A stretch of 64,000 nucleotides of DNA from Demequina subtropica (lineage in GTDB: Bacteria; Actinomycetota; Actinomycetes; Actinomycetales; Demequinaceae), in NCBI RefSeq assembly GCF_000971235.1, contig NZ_BBMB01000007.1, forward strand, positions 62,001-126,000, read 5' to 3'. The stretch's first letter is position 1, and each line of letters starts with the position of its first letter. Under the pieces are notes generated by a model that saw only the letters and a program-made list of their open reading frames with translations, was not told where the DNA came from and searched no databases. Positions 1-7,532 of this stretch are shown here, piece after piece. A program made the position numbers and the translations under genes.

Positions 1-935
1 ATCACCGTGAAGCCGCGCTCATCGGTCTTCTCGAGGTCGACCGCATCGTGCTCTCCGCCGCCCGTGAGCGGGGCGCCGTCGGCGAGGCGCCGGCCCACGG
101 AGGCCTCGCGGCCCTCGCGGCCGACCTCGTCCCAGCCCTCGAGGTCCATCGCGATGCGCCGCAGCACCAGCGAGGTTCCGCCGCGCAGCCACGCGGGCGC
201 CTCGTCGCCGGCCCAGACCGCGCGGTCGAAGGCCTCGTCCCCGGGCTTGGGCGTGGTCGAGCCGTCGACCTGCCCGAAGAGGTTGCGCATGGTGGTGCCG
301 GAGGGGTCGGTGCCGTACGCGCGCCGGAACCCGTTCTGGCGCCAACGCAGGGTCGCGAACGCGCGCGAGTCGCGCACGACCATGCGCGCCAGATGAGCGA
401 TCGCGGTCGGGTCGTCGCCGTGCAGGAGCACCACCGCATCGCCGCCGGACCAGCGTTCCTCGAGCGCGTCGATCTGCGGGAATGCGGGCAACGGCCCGAG
501 CCAGCCGGGGGCCTCCGCTCCCGCGCGCTCGACCGCGGCGCGGCCCAGCCCGAACGTTGCCGTGAGCCCCGCGGGACGCACCGCGAGCTCGGGCTCGAGG
601 TCGGCCAGCGCGCCGCGGCCCTGGGTCAGGCGCGCCGCATCGTCCGTGAGGAGGCGCAGCCACGCCGCGAGGCGGTCGCGACCGGTGTCGGGCAGCAGGT
701 CGAACGCCAGGTAGGTGGCGTACGCGCCCGGGGTGGACGTGACACCCGCCTGGCGTGCGCCGTGGAACGGGACGATGCGCGCGCCGTTGATCCCGGTCGC
801 GTCGGCCGCCGGCGCGGGGGAGCCGGGGAGCAACCCGGTGCGCTCGGCGCCGAGCGTGACGGCCGCGCCCGCGCCGGCGGCGGCCCCTCCGAGGAGGAGC
901 CGTCGCCGGCTGACGCCGGTGCTCTCCGCGGGCAT
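1..935 (-). CDS. Dyp-type heme peroxidase (EfeB/DyP family), Tat-exported, 3' end beyond window
   Basis: Reads from the ATG at 935 to the window edge without a stop, so the C-terminus (with the proximal heme His region) is missing. The N-terminus has a twin-arginine signal (SRRRLLLGG, about residues 9-17) followed by an Ala/Gly-rich hydrophobic stretch, so export by Tat is expected. The Dyp GXXDG motif is visible as FGQVDGST near residue 218, and family-typical GRRLADGAPLTG follows near residue 281. Family members oxidise heme or dyes with H2O2, and EfeB homologues act in iron uptake. The start overlaps the stop of the upstream copper chaperone (TGATG), which indicates translational coupling. 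No EfeU or EfeO gene is seen in the window. Family call is secure; the exact role in iron or copper handling is inferred. Confidence 0.88.
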   Translation of the reverse strand, partial: MPAESTGVSRRRLLLGGAAAGAGAAVTLGAERTGLLPGSPAPAADATGINGARIVPFHGARQAGVTSTPGAYATYLAFDLLPDTGRDRLAAWLRLLTDDAARLTQGRGALADLEPELAVRPAGLTATFGLGRAAVERAGAEAPGWLGPLPAFPQIDALEERWSGGDAVVLLHGDDPTAIAHLARMVVRDSRAFATLRWRQNGFRRAYGTDPSGTTMRNLFGQVDGSTTPKPGDEAFDRAVWAGDEAPAWLRGGTSLVLRRIAMDLEGWDEVGREGREASVGRRLADGAPLTGGGEHDAVDLEKTDERGFTV

Positions 936-1456
936 CAGCCCTCCGCGGGCTCCTCCGAGGAGCCCATGTCCATCGAGTCCTCGTGGTCGTAGTCCTCGTT
1001 CGCGCCGTCGAAGTCCTTCGCGGTCGCGGTGAAGGTCACGGCACCGCCATCGGACAGCTCGAGGGTGAAGTCGACCTCGTCGCCCGCCTCGATCGCCTCG
1101 GGGAGGCCCATGAGCATGAGGTGGTAGCCGCCGGGCTCGAGCGTGAGCGACTCGCCGGCCGCGATGGTGAAGCCGCCGTCCTTCTCCTGCATCTCCCCGC
1201 CGACCACCTCGTGGAGCTGGATCTCGGGCGACGCGTCGGACGTCGCGGCGACCACCGTGACGTCCTCGTCGGAGGTGTTGGTGAGGGTGCCGAAGGCCGC
1301 GGACATCATGTCCTCGGGCGTCGCGGTCTTGACCCACGGGTCGGTGACCTCGAGGGTGCCCGCGGCGGGCGCGTCGTCGGAGGCGCAGCCGGCGAGGGCG
1401 GTGGCCGCGACCAGGGTGGCGGCGGCGGTGGCAAGGAAGCGGGGACGGGTGAACAT
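935..1456 (-). CDS. PCu(A)C-type periplasmic copper chaperone lipoprotein
   Basis: A 173-residue protein with a lipoprotein signal (ALAGC, Cys about residue 24) and the PCu(A)C (DUF461) beta-barrel fold pattern: DPWVKTA near residues 40-46, then a spaced HEV...M, GGYHLMLMGL motif set whose His and Met residues bind Cu(I). The C-terminus carries an extra His/Met/Asp-rich tail (YDHEDSMDMG). It probably delivers copper outside the membrane. A GGAGAG ribosome site lies about 6 nt before the ATG at 1456. It is followed directly by the Dyp peroxidase (TGATG overlap) and preceded by a His-containing membrane protein, which suggests an extracytoplasmic metal/redox operon. Confidence 0.9.
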   Translation of the reverse strand: MFTRPRFLATAAATLVAATALAGCASDDAPAAGTLEVTDPWVKTATPEDMMSAAFGTLTNTSDEDVTVVAATSDASPEIQLHEVVGGEMQEKDGGFTIAAGESLTLEPGGYHLMLMGLPEAIEAGDEVDFTLELSDGGAVTFTATAKDFDGANEDYDHEDSMDMGSSEEPAEG

Positions 1457-1552
1457 GACTCTCCTGTGATGGTGGTGCGCGCGCGTGCAGGGGCACGCGT
1501 CGGCGCGGGTGTGCCTGAAGGGGATGCGGGCGTGGCCCGCGGATATCGAGGT

Positions 1553-2140
1553 TCAGGCGGTCACGGGAGGTCCGCGCCCGGAGGGCACGGCGAGCACGAG
1601 CGGGAGCGTCGCGAACGCGCGGGTCGGCGCCGGGACCAGGCGCGGCGCGGGGGCGAGCGCGGGCACGGGGCCCAGGCGCAGCGACGCGAGCAGCGCGTCG
1701 AGCGCGAGGGCGACGATGCGCGAGGCCGCGGCGAGGACCGTCCCCGCGGCGCGGATGCCCAGGTAGGTGATCGTCCCGGCGACCAGGTGCGCGAGGGGCA
1801 TCGCGGCATGCGCGTGCACGCCGGTGCCGTCGAGCGCGCCCGCGAGGGCCGCCGCATCGTGCCCCGCATGACCGGTCGCGCCCGGGGCATCGGCCGCGCC
1901 GAGCGAGAACGTGGTGTGGAGAGCGGCCTGGCTCGCGCCGACCACCAGGGCGAGCCGCCAGCGGCCGAGCGGGCGGCCGGCCAGCTGCGCCGCCACGGCG
2001 AACGAGGCGCCGAGCGGCGCGAGCACTGCGAGCAGCGCAGGCGCGGTCCCGCCGGCGAGCATGTGGAGCGCGAGCGCGGAGAACGTCGACAGCATGGCGG
2101 CGCCCGCGGCCCGGCCCAGCCTCGACGTCCCCTCGTTCAC
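1553..2140 (-). CDS. Hypothetical multi-pass membrane protein, first gene of copper/peroxidase operon
   Basis: A 195-residue hydrophobic protein with roughly four to five membrane segments and a His-containing central loop (GHAGHDAA, HAHAAMPLAH), compatible with metal binding. Longer reading frames extend to 2221 but would overlap the divergent methyltransferase start; the GTG at 2140 is preferred because a GAGAAT box sits 7 nt before it, matching the leaderless geometry of other genes here. The copper chaperone starts 96 nt downstream. I do not recognise the family. The copper-related role is inferred only from context and His content. Confidence 0.6.
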   Translation of the reverse strand: MNEGTSRLGRAAGAAMLSTFSALALHMLAGGTAPALLAVLAPLGASFAVAAQLAGRPLGRWRLALVVGASQAALHTTFSLGAADAPGATGHAGHDAAALAGALDGTGVHAHAAMPLAHLVAGTITYLGIRAAGTVLAAASRIVALALDALLASLRLGPVPALAPAPRLVPAPTRAFATLPLVLAVPSGRGPPVTA

Positions 2141-2219
2141 GCGCACGATTCTCGCACGGCCCGGGACCGAGGTCCCGCCCGTCGGGGACCACCCGCGGCG
2201 TGGGGGATGATGGTGCGTC

Positions 2220-2891
2220 ATGAGCGAGACGACGCCTCAGGACGCGAAGGAGCGTCCCGACCACCAGCGCTGGAACTACAACATCCACTACATGCAGCCG
2301 CTCGTGGCGGACCTGCCCGAGACGGCACGCACCGCGCTCGACGTCGGCTGCGGCGAGGGCTACCTGGCGCGCAGGCTCGCGGAGCGGGGGCTCGAGGTCA
2401 CCGGGATCGACACCGACCCCGCCGCGATCGGCCGGGCGCGCGCGCAGGGCCACACCGTCGAGCTGCTCGACTCGACCGAGGAGGCGCCGCTCACCTCGCC
2501 GTCCATCACGTACCGCGTGGGCGACGTGCTCGCCGACGACCTCGGGACGTACGACGTGGTGAGCGCGTCGGCGATGCTCCACCACGTCGACCTCGAGGCC
2601 GGCCTCGAGCGCCTGCGCGACCTGGTCGCGCCGGGCGGGCGGCTCATCGTGGTCGGGATGGCGACGCCGAACTGGCCGCAGGACCTGCCGCGCGACGTCT
2701 GGGCGACGTTCGTCGACAAGTTCCAGCGCCTGTTCCGCGGCTACTGGGACCACGGCTGCGAGTGCGTCTGGCCCGCGCCGCACAGCTTCCGCGACGTGCG
2801 CGGGGCCGCCGCGCGGCTGCTGCCCGGCTCGGTGTACTCGCGCGAGCTGATGTGGCGCTACACGCTCACCTGGGACGCGCCCTCGGCCTGA
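2220..2891 (+). CDS. Class I SAM-dependent methyltransferase
   Basis: A 223-residue protein with the Rossmann-fold SAM signature LDVGCGEGYLARRL (about residues 39-52) followed by an acidic motif II (GIDTDP), and a motif IV-like DVVSASAMLHHVD near residue 110. The substrate is unknown; the family contains small-molecule methylases such as UbiE/COQ5-like enzymes. The gene runs convergently into the MalY-type gene and the two coding ends overlap by 34 bp (2858-2891). No ribosome binding site is obvious before the ATG, and the upstream region is shared with the divergent membrane protein. Confidence 0.85.
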   Translation: MSETTPQDAKERPDHQRWNYNIHYMQPLVADLPETARTALDVGCGEGYLARRLAERGLEVTGIDTDPAAIGRARAQGHTVELLDSTEEAPLTSPSITYRVGDVLADDLGTYDVVSASAMLHHVDLEAGLERLRDLVAPGGRLIVVGMATPNWPQDLPRDVWATFVDKFQRLFRGYWDHGCECVWPAPHSFRDVRGAAARLLPGSVYSRELMWRYTLTWDAPSA

Positions 2892-4030
2892 GCCGCCGCG
2901 AGCGTGTGGGCGATGCGGCGCACGGCCTCCTCGAGGATCGCCGGCGATGTCGCGATGTTCATGCGCGCATGCCCCGCGCCGCCGGTGCCGAAGTCGGTGC
3001 CGATGTTGAGCGCGAGCCGCCCGTGCGTCATGAGCGCGTGCGACGGGACCTCGCCGAGCGTCGCCCCGAAGTCGAGCCACGTGAGGTAGGTGCCCTCCGG
3101 CACCGTGAACCGCACGGCAGGGGCGTGCTCCGCGAGCAGGTCGCGCACCAGCAGGCGGTTGCGGTCGAGCCCCGCGAGCATGCCCGCGAGCCACTCGCCG
3201 CCCTCCCGGTAGGCCGCGGTCTGCGCGATGACGCCGAGGTGGGACGGGCCGTGATGCTTGCCGCGGAGGTAGGTGTCGAAGCCCGCCGACTCGGGGCCGC
3301 CGACCAGGAGCGCCGACGGGATCGAGGCGAGGTTCCAGGCCTTCGACGCGGCGTGCAGCGCCATCCCGGTCGGGTCGACGTCGAGGTACGGCGTGAACTC
3401 ATGCGGCGCGTAGACGATCGGCGCGTGGATCTCGTCGGACACCACGGGCACGCCGTGCCGGCGGGACAGCTCCGCGACCGCCTCGAGCTCGGCGCGCGTG
3501 TGGACCGTGCCGCCGGGGTTGTGAGGGTTGCACAGGAGGTAGCCGGCGCGGCGTCCCCCGGCGGTCGCCTCCGCCATCGCGCGGTCGATCGTCTCGAGGT
3601 CGAGCCGGAGGTCGGCGCCCAGGGGCGCCTCGCGGACCGTGCGCCCGGCCTGGCGGAGGTAGCTGAAGAACGGCGGGTACACCGGGGAGTTGACCAGGAT
3701 CTCCGAGCCGGGGTCCGTCACCTCGAGCAGCGCGTCGACGTAGCCCATGATGACGCTCTGCACGGGCGTGACGCGCGCGGCGTCGAGGCCGCCCCAGGTC
3801 CAGCGGGCCTGGGCGAAGTCGATGAAAGCCTCGATGTAGGGCGCGGGCGTGGGATACCCCATGTCGCCGTTCGCGACCGCGCGCTGCAGCGCCTCCTGGA
3901 CGGGCGGCGCGAGGTCGACGTCCATCTCGGCGACCCACAGCGGGAGCACGTCGGGATCGAAGTGGGTCCACTTGGCGGAGGTCCGCGTGCGCAGGCGCTC
4001 GAGCGGGACGATGAAGGGATCCGCGGTCAT
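2858..4030 (-). CDS. MalY/PatB-family PLP-dependent C-S lyase (cystathionine beta-lyase-like)
   Basis: A 390-residue fold-type I aminotransferase of the MalY/PatB branch. N-terminal VPLERLRTRTSAKWT is typical of the family. The PLP pyrimidine-binding motif CNPHNPGGT lies near residues 167-175, SDEIHAPI at 198-205 and the Schiff-base lysine in HAASKAWN (Lys230). Members split cystathionine or other C-S compounds; some also repress maltose genes. A TAGGCT -10 box ends 6 nt before the ATG, so the mRNA is probably leaderless. Its 3' end overlaps the convergent methyltransferase. Confidence 0.9.
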   Translation of the reverse strand: MTADPFIVPLERLRTRTSAKWTHFDPDVLPLWVAEMDVDLAPPVQEALQRAVANGDMGYPTPAPYIEAFIDFAQARWTWGGLDAARVTPVQSVIMGYVDALLEVTDPGSEILVNSPVYPPFFSYLRQAGRTVREAPLGADLRLDLETIDRAMAEATAGGRRAGYLLCNPHNPGGTVHTRAELEAVAELSRRHGVPVVSDEIHAPIVYAPHEFTPYLDVDPTGMALHAASKAWNLASIPSALLVGGPESAGFDTYLRGKHHGPSHLGVIAQTAAYREGGEWLAGMLAGLDRNRLLVRDLLAEHAPAVRFTVPEGTYLTWLDFGATLGEVPSHALMTHGRLALNIGTDFGTGGAGHARMNIATSPAILEEAVRRIAHTLAAAQAEGASQVSV

Positions 4031-4036
4031 GGCGCG

Positions 4037-4042
4037 AGCCTA
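4037..4042 (-). promoter_or_regulatory. -10 box TAGGCT, leaderless start of MalY-type gene
   Basis: TAGGCT on the reverse strand ends 6 nt before the ATG at 4030; there is no Shine-Dalgarno sequence between. Confidence 0.6.
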
Positions 4043-4071
4043 ACCGAGGGCCGGGCGCGCCGACAGGCGTC

Positions 4072-4542
4072 TCAGGACATCGAGCGGAGCATCGTCTCGA
4101 GACGCTCGAGCGGCTCCCGGAGCCGTGCGAGGCCACCCATGTTGAGGTAGGCCGTGCGGTGGTACTCGGTCGGGAACAGGTGGCTCACCTTCATCATGGT
4201 GCCGATGGGCGCGCCCGCCATCTCGACGCGGATCCACGTGAGCACGTCCGGGAACAGCTCCGAGATGTGCGAGAAGGAGACGCGCGCCTCCCGCTCGACC
4301 TTGTCGTAGCGGCCGTAGAACGTGAACGAGTTGCCCTCGGGATCCACCTGGACCAGGCGCCAATGACCGCCCGGGGACACGTCCATGTCGACGGACCTGT
4401 TGGAGTAGCCGTGCGGGGCGAACCACTGCTGGATGTAGAGCGGCTCGGTCACCGCGGTCCACACTCGCGCCACCGGGAAGGGGAGCCGGACCGTCGCCAC
4501 CAGCACGGCGGGCTCCGCGGGCGCCTCGACCGAGATGTCCAT
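4072..4542 (-). CDS. SRPBCC/AHSA1-like START-domain protein
   Basis: A 156-residue protein of the SRPBCC superfamily. It shows the opening pattern PFPVARVWTAVTEPLYIQQWF, a central DMDVSPGGHWRLVQVDPEG strand pair and an amphipathic C-terminal helix (GGLARLREPLERLETML). Family members bind hydrophobic ligands or act as Hsp90 co-chaperones, and bacterial members are often uncharacterised. The start at 4542 is chosen because AGGAG lies about 8 nt upstream; a longer frame to 4581 lacks such a site. It sits between two reverse-strand genes with no obvious partner. Confidence 0.82.
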   Translation of the reverse strand: MDISVEAPAEPAVLVATVRLPFPVARVWTAVTEPLYIQQWFAPHGYSNRSVDMDVSPGGHWRLVQVDPEGNSFTFYGRYDKVEREARVSFSHISELFPDVLTWIRVEMAGAPIGTMMKVSHLFPTEYHRTAYLNMGGLARLREPLERLETMLRSMS

Positions 4543-4626
4543 GCCACGCTCCTGAGCTCGACCAGACGTCCGACCCTTCACGTCATCAGCCTGGTAGTCG
4601 GGAGCATACCCGTCAAACGGAGCGAT

Positions 4627-4827
4627 TCAGGCACCCGGGCGGAGGATGCCCTTGCCGACCCTGAGGCCCTTCGCGACCTTGGATCCCTCGCCTCGACGGG
4701 CCTCGACCTCGTCCGCGATCCGCCCGAGCAGCGCCGCCGCCACCGGGATCGCGATCGCCATGAACAGCCATCGTCCGAACCTGCGCCTCATGCCTGCTCC
4801 CTTCCCTGCCTCTGCACGTCGTGCCAT
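4627..4827 (-). CDS. Small single-pass membrane protein (66 aa), unknown function
   Basis: A short basic protein with one hydrophobic segment (about residues 20-36, WLFMAIAIPVAAALLG) preceded by a strongly basic patch, so it is likely anchored with the N-terminus in the cytoplasm, and a charged C-terminus. GGAGGTG, a near-perfect Shine-Dalgarno sequence, lies 5 nt before the ATG at 4827 and fixes this start. The family is not recognised. It is divergent from the TfoX-N gene with 68 bp between starts. Confidence 0.6.
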   Translation of the reverse strand: MARRAEAGKGAGMRRRFGRWLFMAIAIPVAAALLGRIADEVEARRGEGSKVAKGLRVGKGILRPGA

Positions 4828-4883
4828 GTCCGCACCTCCATGGATCCCAACGCTACGGCCCGCCGATGCTTCCCGGCCGGGCG

Positions 4884-4889
4884 TAGCGT
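4884..4889 (+). promoter_or_regulatory. -10 box TAGCGT, leaderless start of TfoX-N gene
   Basis: TAGCGT ends 6 nt before the GTG at 4896, with no ribosome site in between. Confidence 0.6.
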
Positions 4890-4895
4890 GGACGC

Positions 4896-5207
4896 GTGAG
4901 CACCGCCCGCGCCACCGTCGAGCACCTGCTCGAGCAGCTCGAGCCGCTTCCCGTGCGGGTGCGCGCGATGTTCGGCGAGTACGCGCTGTACTGCGACGAG
5001 AAGGTGGTCGCACTTGTGTGCGACGACACGCTCTTCCTCAAGCCGGCCCCCGCGTCCGACGGGCTCCCGGAGGCGCCGCCGTACCCGGGCGCGAAGCCCT
5101 ACCGCGTCGTCGACCGCGTCGCGATCGAGGATGTCGAGCGGCTCCAGGCGCTGGTGCGCGCGACGGCCGACGCGCTGCCCGTGCCGAAGCCGCGCAGGGC
5201 CCGCTGA
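4896..5207 (+). CDS. TfoX N-terminal domain protein
   Basis: A 103-residue protein matching the TfoX N-terminal domain: RVRAMFGEYALYCDEKVVALV followed by DTLFLKP and PYRVVD. Full-length TfoX/Sxy activates competence genes in Gram-negative bacteria, but stand-alone N-domains such as this are common in actinobacteria and have no established role. The GTG start at 4896 fits the leaderless -10 spacing. It ends 19 nt before the convergent terC stop. Confidence 0.85.
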   Translation: MSTARATVEHLLEQLEPLPVRVRAMFGEYALYCDEKVVALVCDDTLFLKPAPASDGLPEAPPYPGAKPYRVVDRVAIEDVERLQALVRATADALPVPKPRRAR

Positions 5208-5215
5208 TCGGGCCC
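5197..5215. terminator. Weak convergent hairpin between TfoX-N and terC
   Basis: GGGCCCG (5197-5203) pairs with CGGGCCC (5209-5215). The loop contains the TfoX-N stop region. There is no T-run. Confidence 0.35.
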
Positions 5216-5226
5216 CGCGCGGTCCC

Positions 5227-6285
5227 TCAGCGGGCCGTGTCGTCGGGCGTGGGGTCGACGAACGTGTGCACGTCGGCCTCGGCGGCCGCGAGCTCGGCCT
5301 TCTTGGACGCGCGCAGGCTGGTCACGGTGGTGACCGCGAGCACGCCCACGATGACGACGAGCGAGAGCAGCGTGGGGATGGTCGGCACGCCCGGCCACAC
5401 GCCGTGGGCCCAGTGCAGGACCAGCTTGACGCCGATGAAGCCGAGGATGACGGACAGGCCGAAGCCGAGGTGGACCAGCTTCGACAGCGCGCCCTCGAGC
5501 ACGAAGTACAGCGCGCGCAGGCCCAGCAGCGCGAACGCGTTGGTGGCGAAGACGAGGTACGGGTCGGCGGTGATGCCGTAGACCGCGGGCACGGAGTCGA
5601 CCGCGAAGACGATGTCGGTGAAGATGATCGCCGCCATCACGAGCGCGAGCGGGGTGAGCGCGCGGCGGCCGTTGCGGATGACGGTGGCCTTGGTGCCCTC
5701 GTACTCGCCGGTGACCGGGAAGAAGCGGCTCAGCAGCTTGACGATGCGCATCTGCTCGGGATCGACGGTCTCGTCCTCGTGGCTGAGGGCGTCGCGGAAC
5801 ACCTTGACCGCGGTCGCGAGGAGGATCGCGCCGAACAGCAGGAACGTCCAGTCGAAGGTCGCGATGAGGCCCGCGCCGAGCGCGATGAAGAGGCCGCGCA
5901 GCACGATCGCGCCGGCGACGCCGAACAGCAGCACGCGCTGCTGCAGCACCCGCGGCACCGCGAACGCGCTGAGGATGAGGATGAAGACGAAGAGGTTGTC
6001 GACGGACAGCGACTTCTCGACGATGTAGCCGGTGTAGTACTTCACGCCGATGTCGGAGCCGTGCGCGGCCCACACCCACCCGCCGAAGGCGAGCGGGATG
6101 GCGATGTAGAACGCGGTCCAGCCGAGCGCCTCCTTGAAGGAGACCTCGTGCGGCTTGCGCGTGACGATGAAGTCGAACACCAGCAGGCCGATGACGGCGA
6201 CGATGGTGCCGATCCACAGCCCGGGGGTGGCGATCGTGTGCAGCGCGGTCTCGGAGCTCGAGGCCTCGAGCATGAGCGGGGACAT
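5227..6285 (-). CDS. TerC-family integral membrane protein (probable Mn2+ exporter)
   Basis: A 352-residue protein with about nine membrane helices. It carries the two TerC acidic signatures: EKSLSVDNLFVF near residues 89-100 and FTDIVFAVDSVPA near 231-243, whose Asp and Glu residues line the metal site. Alx, MeeF and MeeY, characterised members of this family, export Mn2+, in places to metalate exported enzymes; this role is inferred here. The ATG at 6285 has GAGGAG about 5 nt upstream, inside a hairpin. The leader resembles a yybP-ykoY Mn2+ riboswitch, which supports a manganese role. Confidence 0.92.
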   Translation of the reverse strand: MSPLMLEASSSETALHTIATPGLWIGTIVAVIGLLVFDFIVTRKPHEVSFKEALGWTAFYIAIPLAFGGWVWAAHGSDIGVKYYTGYIVEKSLSVDNLFVFILILSAFAVPRVLQQRVLLFGVAGAIVLRGLFIALGAGLIATFDWTFLLFGAILLATAVKVFRDALSHEDETVDPEQMRIVKLLSRFFPVTGEYEGTKATVIRNGRRALTPLALVMAAIIFTDIVFAVDSVPAVYGITADPYLVFATNAFALLGLRALYFVLEGALSKLVHLGFGLSVILGFIGVKLVLHWAHGVWPGVPTIPTLLSLVVIVGVLAVTTVTSLRASKKAELAAAEADVHTFVDPTPDDTAR

Positions 6286-6287
6286 GG

Positions 6288-6410
6288 GTCTCCTCAGGTA
6301 CGGCGAAGTCCTGAGGTCTCCTTCGCCGCTGGCGCGGCGCCCGCCCGGGAGGATCCACGAAGATCTCGTATTGACCGGAACGGGGCTTGGGAAGTACTCC
6401 CCTCAAAGCC
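6288..6410 (-). promoter_or_regulatory. Candidate yybP-ykoY (Mn2+) riboswitch and alternative hairpins in terC leader
   Basis: Read on the reverse strand, the leader starts at GGCTTT and contains GGGGAGTA (the L1 signature of the yybP-ykoY class) closed by GGCTT...AAGCC, then GGTCAATACG, close to the L3 signature. Two mutually exclusive hairpins follow. One pairs the two perfect 7-bp arms at 6302-6308 and 6321-6327. The other pairs CCTCAGG with CCTGAGG and takes in part of the GAGGAG ribosome site. This is the layout of a translational switch. Family assignment is by motif and by the TerC target, not by covariance. Confidence 0.7.
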
Positions 6411-6413
6411 AAG

Positions 6414-6419
6414 AAGATA
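6414..6419 (-). promoter_or_regulatory. -10 box TATCTT of terC leader
   Basis: TATCTT on the reverse strand places transcription start at about 6407, just at the first conserved bases of the riboswitch-like leader. Confidence 0.5.
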
Positions 6420-6427
6420 GCCGACCG

Positions 6428-6550
6428 ATCGCGGCTCCGCCACACGCGAGAGCACGTCAACGGCGGATCCGGGCCCCGTCAGCGGCGACACGCCGACGAC
6501 ACGCCGGTGCGTGTGTGGCGGAGCCGCGATTCGGTGTGGCGGAGCCGCGG
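6428..6550. repeat. 18-bp repeat, one inverted and two direct copies
   Basis: GTGTGGCGGAGCCGCGAT at 6513-6530, a near-identical copy at 6533-6550 and a perfect inverted copy at 6428-6445. They lie between the ATP-grasp stop and the terC promoter and could fold as a terminator for the ATP-grasp gene. Confidence 0.6.
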
Positions 6551-6552
6551 AG

Positions 6553-7416
6553 TCAGAGGAGCGCGCGGAAGGCTTGCGCCGCTCGCACGGGCGCCGCGGG
6601 GTCGAGCGTGAGGAACAGGCTCGGCTCCGTGAGCTCGAGCTCGAGGACCACGGGGCCGTCGGCGGCGGGCAGCAGGTCCACCCGCACGTAGGCGAGGTCG
6701 GGGTGCCCCATGCCGGGGAGCGCGGCGACGATGCGGTCGCCGAGCTCGCGCTCGGCCTCCGTCGCGGTGGCGGCCGTGATCTCCTCGTCGGCGTAGAGCC
6801 CGGTGTCGAAGGACATGTCGCGCGACAGGATCGCGCCCTTGCGCGCCGCGTGGGAGAAGCGTCCTCCCAGGTAGACGAGCGCCGTCTCGCCGGACGTGTC
6901 GACCTCGGCCAGGTACGGCTGGAGCATCGCGACCTTGCCCTGCGCATGCAGCGCCGCAACGTGCGCGGCGGCGCCGGCGGCGTCGCCGTCGAACAGCCGC
7001 GCGCCGTTCGAGCCCGCGCCCACCGAGGGCTTCACCACGAGATGCCCGCCCAGCCCGACCACCGCATCGTCCGGGACCGCCTCGCCCGGCGCGACGAACG
7101 TGGTCGGCACCACGGGGAACCCCTCCGCCGCGAGGTCCGCGAGGTAGCGCTTGTCGGTGTTCCACGCGACCGTGTCGACCGGGTTGAGCAGGCGCGTGAG
7201 GGACGATGCGCGGCGCGCCCAGGCGAGGAAGCCGTCGAGGTCGTCGTGGTAGTTCCACGTCGAGCGCAGGATCGCGAGGTCGAAGCCGGCCCAGTCCACC
7301 GCGGGGTCGTCCCACGCGACGAGCTCGGCCTCGGGCAGGTGCGGGAGGAGCGCGGCCTCGTCCGCATCGGGGGAGGCGAGCTCGACGGTGGTGACGATGG
7401 CGATCCGGGCGGGCAT
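6553..7416 (-). CDS. ATP-grasp domain enzyme, substrate unknown
   Basis: A 287-residue protein with the ATP-grasp layout: N-terminal Rossmann-like domain (RIAIVTTVEL), a central LVVKPSVGAGSNGARLF nucleotide-binding loop (about residues 128-144) and C-terminal AYVRVDLLP...LELELTEPSLFL metal-binding residues (near 249-272). It resembles actinobacterial glutathione-synthetase-like and cycloserine-type (DcsG) ligases, which join an amino acid or acid through an acyl phosphate. The start at 7416 is preferred over 7458 because a TAGGGT box ends 7 nt before it. No biosynthetic partner lies beside it. Confidence 0.8.
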   Translation of the reverse strand: MPARIAIVTTVELASPDADEAALLPHLPEAELVAWDDPAVDWAGFDLAILRSTWNYHDDLDGFLAWARRASSLTRLLNPVDTVAWNTDKRYLADLAAEGFPVVPTTFVAPGEAVPDDAVVGLGGHLVVKPSVGAGSNGARLFDGDAAGAAAHVAALHAQGKVAMLQPYLAEVDTSGETALVYLGGRFSHAARKGAILSRDMSFDTGLYADEEITAATATEAERELGDRIVAALPGMGHPDLAYVRVDLLPAADGPVVLELELTEPSLFLTLDPAAPVRAAQAFRALL

Positions 7417-7423
7417 GGCGCTC

Positions 7424-7429
7424 ACCCTA
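7424..7429 (-). promoter_or_regulatory. -10 box TAGGGT, leaderless start of ATP-grasp gene
   Basis: TAGGGT on the reverse strand ends 7 nt before the ATG at 7416. Confidence 0.6.
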
Positions 7430-7532
7430 GCGGCGGCGTCCGCCGCGAGGTGACGCATCTCACGCGCCCCGGACCGCGCGGCTGACGGGTGAGCGCGCCT
7501 GGCGCGACTACCCTCGCGGACAGGAGGTGCCC

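Noticed and set aside
983-4150. Very long open frame on the forward strand across several reverse-strand genes
   Set aside because: Arg/Gly/Ala-rich antisense shadow of the copper chaperone, MalY and other real genes; no domains and no start signals.
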